Shown here: positions 1 through 6,003 of the stretch, one piece after another
Layout of the letters: each line of letters begins with the position of its first letter
Numbering within the stretch: position 1 is the stretch's first letter
From: an uncultured Clostridia bacterium
Lineage (GTDB): Bacteria; Bacillota; Clostridia; Christensenellales; CAG-314
Direction of reading: 5' to 3'
NCBI GenBank assembly: GCA_937875645.1
Contig: CALLXO010000145.1
Location: forward strand, 1 to 7,173
Length of the DNA: 7,173 nucleotides
Made by a program: the position numbers and the translations under genes
Notes under the pieces: model-generated
The model's input: the letters and a program-made list of their open reading frames with translations, nothing else
Databases searched by the model: none
Told to the model about the DNA's origin: nothing

Positions 1-117
1 CAACTTGAGAAGCAAATCCATCGGACCGTGAAAATTCGTAATGTTTAATACCATTCCCTCTTCGTCAGCATAGTCTTCCTCATACAAAACATAATTATTT
101 TTTATATTACTAACCAT
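1..117 (-). CDS. scpA: Segregation and condensation protein A, N-terminal fragment (runs off window)
   Basis: Only the first 39 codons are present and the frame is open at the window edge. Residues 24-39 read LNITNFHGPMDLLLKL, which matches the ScpA (kleisin) N-terminal signature of a hydrophobic strand followed by F-x-GP-x-DLLL. ScpA bridges the SMC dimer with ScpB in the bacterial condensin complex and acts in chromosome segregation. The start at 117 lies 11 nt after the upstream metalloprotease stop and is preceded by AGGTGA at 120-125, so the two genes are probably co-transcribed and translationally linked. That start gives an acidic leader of about 21 residues (residues 13-21 are EEDYADEEG) that ScpA proteins usually lack. 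An alternative ATG at 52-54 would give a family-like N-terminus, but its GAGG is very close to the ATG. The identity is firm and the start uncertain. Confidence 0.88.
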   Translation of the reverse strand, partial: MVSNIKNNYVLYEEDYADEEGMVLNITNFHGPMDLLLKL

Positions 118-128
118 ACTCACCTGCT

Positions 129-881
129 TTATATGAGCACAGGCAGACCAAGCAGTCGCCAAAGACCAAAAAACCCTCTTTTTATAAGGTTATTAAAATA
201 ACTTATATAAAGAGTAAGCGGAGAAACGTCATATCCTACATATCTGCTAAAAAAACCTAGGAAGATTAGTCCCAACAAAATCATTGAGCTGTAACGGCGC
301 AAAAACATTAAAACCCTATTTGTGGGTGGCAGAAAAGCTTCCAACACTCTAAAACCGTCCAAAGGAAAAAGGGGCAAAAGGTTAAAGAGCATAAAGTTTA
401 TGTTGAAAATCATAGAATATATCAAAAAGAACAACGCTGCATTGTATAAATAAAACCAGAAACTGTTTATGGCAGGTTCGTTAATAAGAAGTAGCAAAGA
501 TATAAATAAGCTGTCTAAAAAAGCCACAATTAAATTTGTCAGTACTCCTGCAATAGATACTTCTACCATGCCCTTGCGGTGGTTTTTAAAGTTTGCGGAA
601 TTTACGGGTACGGGTTTTGCCCATCCGAAACCTACCAAAAACATCATTAAGGTGCCCATTATGTCAAAATGTTTTAAGGGGTTTAATGTCATTCTGCCAG
701 CGTTAACCGCTGTCATATCGCCGTTTACTTTAGCGGCATAGGCGTGAGCCATCTCGTGAGCGCTTAACGCTAACACCAACGCTAAAACAAAAGCTGCAAC
801 AGCAAGAACAACTATAAAAAAAACGTTTACTCCAGTATTTGAAAATTGTTCAGCAACACTAATAGCAAATTGTATAATCAT
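129..881 (-). CDS. Site-2 protease family (M50) membrane zinc metalloprotease
   Basis: This is a 250-residue intramembrane metalloprotease of the YwhC-like M50 group. The zinc motif HEMAH is at residues 42-46, at the end of a hydrophobic segment (about 19-40). The second metal-ligand motif, NLLPLFPLDG, is at 167-176 with Asp175. Between them lie GWAKPVPVN (86-94), typical of this subgroup, and AGVLTN (111-116), where the usual Pro is Val. Further hydrophobic segments at about 74-90, 108-134, 143-170 and 198-212 fit a polytopic protein. The start at 881 is chosen because the frame further upstream (to 950) has no ATG, begins inside a terminator-like hairpin and crosses the promoter; the upstream residues are not hydrophobic-family-like. 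No ribosome binding site precedes 881. It is followed closely by scpA, a common clostridial arrangement. The substrate is unknown. Confidence 0.88.
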   Translation of the reverse strand: MIIQFAISVAEQFSNTGVNVFFIVVLAVAAFVLALVLALSAHEMAHAYAAKVNGDMTAVNAGRMTLNPLKHFDIMGTLMMFLVGFGWAKPVPVNSANFKNHRKGMVEVSIAGVLTNLIVAFLDSLFISLLLLINEPAINSFWFYLYNAALFFLIYSMIFNINFMLFNLLPLFPLDGFRVLEAFLPPTNRVLMFLRRYSSMILLGLIFLGFFSRYVGYDVSPLTLYISYFNNLIKRGFFGLWRLLGLPVLI

Positions 882-887
882 AGAGTT

Positions 888-916
888 ATTATACACCAAT
901 ATATTTTTTTTTTCAA
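888..916 (-). promoter_or_regulatory. Sigma-A-type promoter of the M50 protease-scpA unit
   Basis: On the minus strand TTGAAA (911-916) and a perfect TATAAT (888-893) are separated by exactly 17 nt, part of which is an A-rich tract. Transcription would be expected to start around 880-882, at or next to the ATG at 879-881, leaving no room for a leader or a Shine-Dalgarno site. The promoter lies just after the hairpin that ends the previous unit, which supports the view that the protease and scpA form a new transcription unit. The elements are read directly; the start point is inferred. Confidence 0.75.
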
Positions 917-948
917 CTTTTGTAACATCAAAAAAAATAAGCAAATAC

Positions 949-976
949 AAACAAAACGGACTCAGCCGTTTTGTTT
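949..976 (-). terminator. Intrinsic terminator-like hairpin after the carboxypeptidase gene
   Basis: Arms 949-959 and 966-976 form a perfect 11-bp inverted repeat around a 6-nt loop. The minus-strand transcript reads AAACAAAACGG, loop CTGAGT, then CCGTTTTGTTT, followed by a T-rich tail that includes a run of T at 930-937. The 3' arm is itself U-rich after its CCG. It sits 36 nt after the TAG of the carboxypeptidase reading frame and before the promoter at 888-916, the expected position for an end-of-operon terminator. The flanks are AT-rich on both sides, so it could act in both directions, but no plus-strand gene needs it. Confidence 0.65.
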
Positions 977-1011
977 AAAATAAAATAAGATATATTATCA
1001 ATTTGCTAAAG

Positions 1012-2200
1012 CTACCATTGTCTAATTATATCGCCGATATTATCAAAGTAGGTTTTTGCTTCTACTCTTTCTAGCGCAATAATATTTGTCTCGCTTAAAA
1101 CCTTATCCTTTTTAACAAGATAAGCTTTACCTATAATATCCTGTTGATTAATGGGTGCTTTTATATTTTTTATATCAAATACCACCTTAACGTTATCCTC
1201 TTCCTGTCCTTTTTCGATAGTTACATAGTTTTTTTTCAGGCGCAACTTTAAGTGTGCTTTGTTTTCCCCCTTTAATGACAACGTCTTCTATTCCGTCAAA
1301 ATCTAAATATACCTTGTTTTGGTAATTTGCAAATCCATAATTTAGCATCTCGGACACTTCGCCAAACCTTGTTTTGCTATCCGGTTCACCTAAAACACAC
1401 GCAACAAACCGTGTCTCTCCTCTTTTTGCCGTTGCGCATAAACAATGCATTGCTTCGTTAGTAAAGCCTGTTTTTCCACCATCACAGCCGGTATAAAAAC
1501 GTACTAATTTATTTGTATTGGTAATAGTGGTAGTGCGGCCGCCCGGATGAACGTAATCTTCCAACCATATTTTACTGTAGTCAAAGTAATTGTTATTTTG
1601 TCCGACTAAATAAGAAAGCATTTTGACGCAATCGATAGCGCAGGAATATTGATTTAAAGCGGGCAACCCCGTACAGTTGACAAAATTCGTAGCAACTAAG
1701 CCTATTTCTGCAGATTTTTTGTTCATTTTGGATACAAAAGTTTCAACGCTTCCATATAAATGTTCGGCTACTGCTACGCTGCAATCATTTGCGCTTGCTA
1801 CAATTATAAGTTTAAGCAAATCAGACAACTTATGACGGCTGTTGGTATCCAAAAACGCTTGACTGCCACCCATTCCTGAAGCATTTGCGCTTATTGTAAC
1901 AATGTCCTCTAAACTGCCCTTACCGGAGTTTATGCTATCGTATGCTAAGATAAGTGTCATAAGCTTTGTAATACTTGCAACAGGACGTTTTGCTTGTGCG
2001 TTTTTTTGGTAAATAATATTTCCGCTATCATAATATTCCTCCCTTGATTCATAATCTGCCAATACGCAGGAAAATGATTTTGCACCCAACTTTGCATCGG
2101 TAGACGTAGCGCCAAATGCAGTATTATTATCAAAAATAAAGTTAGTTAACGATAAACACAAAGCGACGGCAATAAGCAAATACAAAAGAACCTTCTTCAT
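1012..2200 (-). pseudogene. D-alanyl-D-alanine carboxypeptidase (DacF/PBP5-like, peptidase S11), frameshifted at an A8 run
   Basis: Penicillin-binding DD-carboxypeptidases of this family remove the terminal D-Ala from peptidoglycan stem peptides outside the membrane. The frame from 2200 has a signal peptide (hydrophobic core about 4-20, cleavage near 28-31). It then has the three active-site motifs: SITK (76-79, nucleophile Ser76), SAN (136-138) and KTG (243-245). After residue 323 the frame enters a short missense tail and stops at 1193. The PBP5 C-terminal beta-domain continues in another frame down to the TAG at 1012, with residues such as NYVTIEKGQEEDNV. The frames meet at eight A on the coding strand (1229-1236). 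Seven A would give one continuous protein of 395 residues, close to B. subtilis DacF (389). AGGAG at 2207-2211 lies 6 nt before the ATG. The break may be a sequencing error, a true mutation or transcriptional slippage. The paralogue type (dacF or dacB) is not certain. Confidence 0.88.
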
Positions 2201-2269
2201 TTTTATCTCCTTAAAGTTTTTCTTTTAGTGTTTGAAAAAAAGCAAAAAATATGTATCCAGCGGCGGCTT

Positions 2270-2878
2270 TCAAGCGACAGAAAATAATGTTCGTAGCACT
2301 AAAAACACCAAAATATTAATCGCTAAGCTTGTTAAAAAGCATAATAATATGGTTAAAGAAAAAAACTTAATGAGTTCTAATACTGCGTATTTATCGCACA
2401 TTTTATAACCGGAAAAATTGTTGCGCGCAAAACAAAAGGAAAGAAAGATAAGGGCAAGTAAAAACAAATATTCTATCAAAAATATTATTATGTATATTGC
2501 TCCTATTATGCCGTATGATTCTATTAAAATGACGCTTATTACTCCAAAACTTATTCCGTTTAATAAGGCAAAAACTAGCATAACCCAAGGAGTGTGTCTA
2601 AAAAGGCTTAAAATAAATAAGCAAATCACCATTTTGCAAAATTTCCAAAATACTCTAAAAAGACACACAAAAAAGTTTGTCTCGGTGACAATAAAAATTA
2701 CCGTATCGCCATCAGTAAAAACAAGCCATTCAATACTAATAAAACCTTCAAAAAGTACCAGCCCACAAATAAGACCTATAATAAAAGCCGTCAGAAATAA
2801 CAATATCTTAAATTTTTCTTTAATAAAGATATAGCGCAAGTCGTCTATAGCGCAATAAAACTTACCGCGTAGTTTCAT
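2270..2878 (-). CDS. spoIIM: Probable stage II sporulation protein M (multi-pass membrane protein)
   Basis: This is a very hydrophobic 202-residue protein with about five or six membrane segments (roughly 24-45, 78-93, 97-118, 122-150 and 168-197) and a short basic N-terminus. The layout and length resemble SpoIIM (214 residues in B. subtilis): one early helix, an outside loop, then packed helices with a central LLNGISFG (105-112) like the family's kG-x-x-x-G segment and a YGIIGA stretch (122-127). SpoIIM works with SpoIID and SpoIIP in septal peptidoglycan hydrolysis during engulfment. Synteny helps: spoIIM and dacF are near neighbours in Bacillus, and here the next gene is a DacF-like carboxypeptidase. 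There is no clear Shine-Dalgarno sequence, and the ATG (2876-2878) is inside an inverted repeat. The family call rests on weak sequence likeness plus context. It could instead be an unrelated small membrane protein. Confidence 0.55.
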   Translation of the reverse strand: MKLRGKFYCAIDDLRYIFIKEKFKILLFLTAFIIGLICGLVLFEGFISIEWLVFTDGDTVIFIVTETNFFVCLFRVFWKFCKMVICLFILSLFRHTPWVMLVFALLNGISFGVISVILIESYGIIGAIYIIIFLIEYLFLLALIFLSFCFARNNFSGYKMCDKYAVLELIKFFSLTILLCFLTSLAINILVFLVLRTLFSVA

Positions 2879-2905
2879 ATACTAAAATATGATTTTACGC
2901 GGTAA
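2862..2905 (-). promoter_or_regulatory. Inverted repeat enclosing the SpoIIM-like start codon (possible translational hairpin or operator)
   Basis: Arms 2862-2871 and 2896-2905 are a perfect 10-bp inverted repeat (TTACCGCGTA / TACGCGGTAA). After a 3x3 internal mismatch, a second stem of 6 bp follows (2875-2880 with 2887-2892, TCATAT / ATATGA) around the 6-nt loop ACTAAA. In the mRNA the start AUG (2876-2878) is paired in the inner stem, and the outer 3' arm covers codons 3-6 of the gene. The CCGCG core stands out in an AT-rich gap. It could hide the start from ribosomes or, as DNA, be a repressor site. No U-run follows it, so it is not a normal terminator. Confidence 0.5.
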
Positions 2906-2934
2906 ATTATACTGTAACAAAGAGTGTATGCTTA
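2906..2934 (-). promoter_or_regulatory. Candidate promoter for the SpoIIM-like gene
   Basis: A perfect TATAAT -10 box is at 2906-2911 on the minus strand, directly against the outer arm of the inverted repeat at 2862-2905. At 17 nt the -35 is TAAGCA (2929-2934), only 3 of 6 consensus bases, so activity would be weak or need an activator. If used, transcription would begin near 2899, inside the first hairpin arm. An alternative sporulation-type -10, CATACACT (2923-2930), overlaps it without a well-spaced -35. Confidence 0.35.
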
Positions 2935-3019
2935 TTGTCTTAATATAAGTTGTTATATTTTAGCAGTACGCTTATTAATATTCTTATGATATAGCTTTCC
3001 ATTTTTTGATTGTCTTTTG

Positions 3020-4210
3020 TTATGCTGCCTCATATTGTAAAGCATTTTGATTATTGCACACCTCATCAAGAGTTTTTATCATCCATTCGGCATAAATACC
3101 GTAGCCTTTTGTGGGGTCATTAACAAAAACGTGCGTTATTGCGCCCACAAGACGTCCATTTTGAATAATTGGACTGCCGCTCATCCCTTGAACAATACCG
3201 CCTGTTAGCTCCAACAATTTGTTGTCTGTAACACGTATTACCATGCCCTTGTCACTTATGTTGTTTTGAATAGAGGCTTTAATAATTTCTATATCGTATT
3301 TTTTTGGCTCAACGCCGTCAAGGGCGCATAAAATAGTCGCCTTGCCCGGCTTAACCATTGCGGCAGAAGCTACTTCTGTTGCTTTGCCTTTTAAAGAGTC
3401 TATACCCTCTGAAATTTCGCCATAAACTCCGTAGAGATTGTTGGACAATAACTCTCCTATTCGGTTTTCGCTATCAATAAGTCCTCTCACTTCCCCCGCT
3501 TTGCCTTTTGTGCCTCTTTCTATACTGAGTATCTTGCAATTGTAAACATTGCCGCTATTAATGGGTATTATTTTTCCTGTTTTGCTGTCAATTACCGGAT
3601 GACCTAAACATGCAAATCTCCCATCAGGAAGCATAAATGTAAGCATGCCTATGCCGCTGCTGGCGTCTTTTACCCATAAACCCAACTTGTAAGTCTTAGA
3701 AATAATATCAAAACGAGGCGTAACATCTAATTCCATCAATAAAACTCCACGTTTCAGCTTAATTTTAACGCTTTTTTCGCCTATTTCCTGCAACAACTTA
3801 TTAAGCATTGCAGAATTATGGATAGCTTTGCCGTTTAGCTCAATAACCGTATCGCCGATGTTAATGCCGCTTTCAACGGCAGGACTAACTAACCCGCCTT
3901 TAGTTAAAAATTCGTTTATACCTATAACCATTGCGCCCTCTCCGTCAAAAGACAAGCCCAACGCCTTTCCCCCTAAAAATACTGTTTGGTTTAAAGGCTG
4001 CGGTTTTGCGCCAAATACCAAACTATTTAATTCGTCAAAGATGTCATCGCTCTTTTTTTCGCAAGAAGCGGCATTTACCTTAGTAGATGAAAAAACCGAG
4101 TTGCCGAAAGTGCTTACATTGATGATTTTTGCCGCCCCAAAAATAATAATAGATAAACAGACAGCAAGCAAAAACATAACAAAAACTAGGTAATTTTTAT
4201 TTCTGTTCAT
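3020..4210 (-). CDS. spoIVB: SpoIVB peptidase (stage IV sporulation protein B, PDZ serine protease S55)
   Basis: SpoIVB is made in the forespore and secreted into the space between the two spore membranes. There it cleaves SpoIVFA to release sigma-K activation in the mother cell. With the start at 4210 the protein has 396 residues. It has an N-terminal membrane segment (about 7-27), a PDZ domain (about 85-155, including GLVSPAVESGINIGDTVIEL) and a C-terminal peptidase domain. The catalytic residues match B. subtilis by spacing: His204 in CLGHPVID, Asp329 in RVTDNK and Ser344 in QGMSGSPI, with Asp 15 residues before Ser as in the known protein. HVFVNDPTKGYG follows, also characteristic. The start at 4210 is preferred over an in-frame ATG at 4232-4234 because GAGGAG (4218-4223) lies 7 nt ahead of it, while the earlier ATG has no ribosome binding site. 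It is preceded by recN, the conserved order, but is not followed by spo0A. Confidence 0.95.
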   Translation of the reverse strand: MNRNKNYLVFVMFLLAVCLSIIIFGAAKIINVSTFGNSVFSSTKVNAASCEKKSDDIFDELNSLVFGAKPQPLNQTVFLGGKALGLSFDGEGAMVIGINEFLTKGGLVSPAVESGINIGDTVIELNGKAIHNSAMLNKLLQEIGEKSVKIKLKRGVLLMELDVTPRFDIISKTYKLGLWVKDASSGIGMLTFMLPDGRFACLGHPVIDSKTGKIIPINSGNVYNCKILSIERGTKGKAGEVRGLIDSENRIGELLSNNLYGVYGEISEGIDSLKGKATEVASAAMVKPGKATILCALDGVEPKKYDIEIIKASIQNNISDKGMVIRVTDNKLLELTGGIVQGMSGSPIIQNGRLVGAITHVFVNDPTKGYGIYAEWMIKTLDEVCNNQNALQYEAA

Positions 4211-4217
4211 AAAAAAA

Positions 4218-4223
4218 CTCCTC
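4218..4223 (-). promoter_or_regulatory. Shine-Dalgarno site that fixes the spoIVB start
   Basis: GAGGAG on the minus strand is followed by a spacer of seven T and the ATG at 4208-4210. It lies within the reading frame that would begin at the upstream ATG (4232-4234), so it decides in favour of the shorter product by eight residues. Confidence 0.75.
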
Positions 4224-4256
4224 AACTGTTTCATTTAGTTTGAGAAGTTTTGAGTG

Positions 4257-4285
4257 TTTTTATTTACGTCTTAATTAAATATCAA
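4257..4285 (-). promoter_or_regulatory. Candidate promoter in the recN-spoIVB gap
   Basis: On the minus strand TTGATA (4280-4285, 5 of 6 consensus) is followed 17 nt later by TAAAAA (4257-4262, 4 of 6). The expected start near 4250 would leave a leader of about 40 nt before the spoIVB ATG at 4210. Known spoIVB genes use forespore sigma factors, mainly sigma-G. I found no good CATA-type -10 with a matching -35 here. The whole region is AT-rich, so such matches arise easily. Confidence 0.3.
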
Positions 4286-4306
4286 CATAAAAAAATATTT
4301 ATTGTT

Positions 4307-6001
4307 TTAAAGAATTTTATGATTTTTCCTTTTGTCTGCCCACTCAAGCATTTCCTCAGAGTGTTTAAGACTAAATTCACCTATATTTTCGCCGCCCATT
4401 AGACGAGCAACTTCCTTAATCTTCTGCTTTCTGTCTATTATAGTCACAAAAGTATGCGTTTTTTCGTCCACTACTGATTTAGTAATCAAATAGTTATTGT
4501 CTGCCATTGCAACTACTTGAGGCAAATGCGTTATAACTATACATTGGTAATCTTTACTGATATTTGCTAATTTTTCTGCCACCATTTGCGCTATAACGCC
4601 GCTTAACCCTACATCAATTTCATCAAAAACCATTGTAGGTATTTTTTCTATTTTAGCGGTTATGTTTTTGACGGCAAGCAAAAACCTCGACATTTCTCCG
4701 CCGGAAATTACTTTTATCAGCGGTTTAAGCGGTTCGCCTTTATTTGCCGAAAACATAAATTGCGCATTGTCATATCCCTTTTCCGACACAGTAAAACTGT
4801 CAAATTTAGGCTTATCGGCAAAAGAAACATCAAAAGTAGCGTTTGATATGCCTAAATCCTTTAATTCGGCGGTGACAAGAGCGCAAAAACGTTTTGCGGA
4901 TGCTTGTCTAAACGCACTTAACTCTTCACTTATTGCATACGCCTTTTTTTTAAAATCCAGCATTTGCGCATTAATTTCTTCAATCGAAGCTGCCGCATCA
5001 ACAAAATTGTTGTATTTTAACTTTGCTTTTTCTAAATAGTCTAGCACGTCACTAACCGAAGCGCCGTATTTCTTTTTAAGCCGTTTAATCACTTCCAGCC
5101 GTGCATTTGTATTATCAATAAGGTTAGGGTCATAATCACAGTCGTTTAATTTACTCTCTAAGATAGAAATTACATCTTCAATTTCGTATTTTGCAGATTC
5201 GAGCCTGTTAAAAACTTCTGCCAAATCCTTATCAAAGTGCATTACCGATGTCAAGGAAGAAGCAGCATGCCAAATTTGTCCGCTGACAACATAATTATCC
5301 GTTAAATACGCAAGAGCGCCGTTTAAAGATGCTGCAATTTTTTCGGCATTGGCAACTTTTGCCAAATATTCAGATAGTTCCCTCTCCTCATCAATTTGTA
5401 AATTTGCGTTTTCTATTTCTTTAATTTCGTAGCTAATTATGTCCAACGCCCTAACCCTGTCCGCTTCGTTGCCTCCGTACTCATTAAGCTTGTTTTTAAG
5501 CTCACGGTAGTTTTTACAAAGTGCGCTTAATTGGTCAAAATTCTCAAATGTATCAAAATCATCAAGTATTTTTATATGTACGTCGGGTTTTAGTATGTTT
5601 ACATGGTCGTTTTGTCCAAAAATTTCCGCAAGAGAAGAGGAAACAGCTTTTAGCGTAGAAAGTGCACACAACCTTCCGTTTATACGGCATTCATTTTTGC
5701 CAAAAACATTTAACACACGGCTTAATACAACGGTAGTATCCGCTTCAAAGCCGTATTCTGCCAAAGCATTTGCCGTTTCGTCCTTAAAATCAATTTCGAA
5801 CACAGCCTCAACAAAAGCGCTGTCTTCGCCAGATTTTATAAGATTTTTATCGGCACGTCCGCCTAAAACAAAAGCTAAACTGTCCACTATTATGCTTTTG
5901 CCCGCTCCTGTTTCGCCGCTTAAAACGCATAAATTTTGCCCTAAATCAAGTTGAAGTGAGCTAATTAGTGCGATGTTTTTTATCGAGAGGTGTTTTAACA
6001 T
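4307..6001 (-). CDS. recN: DNA repair protein RecN (SMC-like ATPase)
   Basis: RecN is an SMC-like ATPase recruited early to double-strand breaks, where it helps hold DNA ends and promotes recombination with RecA. The 564-residue protein is of normal family length. It begins with MLKHLSIKNIALI and has the Walker A motif GETGAGKS (29-36), then IFGQNDHVNIL (127-137), close to the family's GQxEHQ region. A charged, helix-rich central part (about 150-375) would form the short coiled coil. The ABC signature SGGEMSR (433-439), Walker B MVFDEID (457-463), D-loop GLSG (465-468) and switch ITHLPQ (490-495) complete the ATPase head. The ATG lies 2 nt after the argR stop, with only a weak GGA upstream, so translation is probably coupled to argR. 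This argR-recN pair is conserved across Firmicutes. Nothing looks broken. Confidence 0.97.
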   Translation of the reverse strand: MLKHLSIKNIALISSLQLDLGQNLCVLSGETGAGKSIIVDSLAFVLGGRADKNLIKSGEDSAFVEAVFEIDFKDETANALAEYGFEADTTVVLSRVLNVFGKNECRINGRLCALSTLKAVSSSLAEIFGQNDHVNILKPDVHIKILDDFDTFENFDQLSALCKNYRELKNKLNEYGGNEADRVRALDIISYEIKEIENANLQIDEERELSEYLAKVANAEKIAASLNGALAYLTDNYVVSGQIWHAASSLTSVMHFDKDLAEVFNRLESAKYEIEDVISILESKLNDCDYDPNLIDNTNARLEVIKRLKKKYGASVSDVLDYLEKAKLKYNNFVDAAASIEEINAQMLDFKKKAYAISEELSAFRQASAKRFCALVTAELKDLGISNATFDVSFADKPKFDSFTVSEKGYDNAQFMFSANKGEPLKPLIKVISGGEMSRFLLAVKNITAKIEKIPTMVFDEIDVGLSGVIAQMVAEKLANISKDYQCIVITHLPQVVAMADNNYLITKSVVDEKTHTFVTIIDRKQKIKEVARLMGGENIGEFSLKHSEEMLEWADKRKNHKIL

Positions 6002-6003
6002 AT

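Noticed and set aside
129..881. Identity as SpoIVFB, the M50 protease that is controlled by SpoIVB.
   Set aside because: The GWAKPVPVN motif and position before scpA are those of the general YwhC-like group, and no spoIVFA lies beside it. The presence of spoIVB in the window is not enough to assign it.
882..950. Upstream extension of the M50 protease frame to a TTG at 950 (273-residue version).
   Set aside because: It starts within the terminator-like hairpin, crosses the TTGAAA/TATAAT promoter, has no ribosome binding site and adds residues not expected in the family.
1012..1281. The 89-residue frame as an independent gene.
   Set aside because: Its sequence is the PBP5 C-terminal domain continuing from the upstream frame, and its first 17 codons overlap the carboxypeptidase catalytic frame without a ribosome binding site.
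2207..2273. A separate promoter for the carboxypeptidase (TTGAAA at 2268-2273 with TATTTT 16 nt later).
   Set aside because: The -10 is poor (4 of 6) and the spacing short. The 69-nt gap is short enough for read-through from the SpoIIM-like gene, so I do not list it as a feature.
4208..4234. spoIVB start at the ATG at 4232-4234.
   Set aside because: No Shine-Dalgarno sequence precedes it, while GAGGAG is optimally placed for the ATG at 4208-4210.
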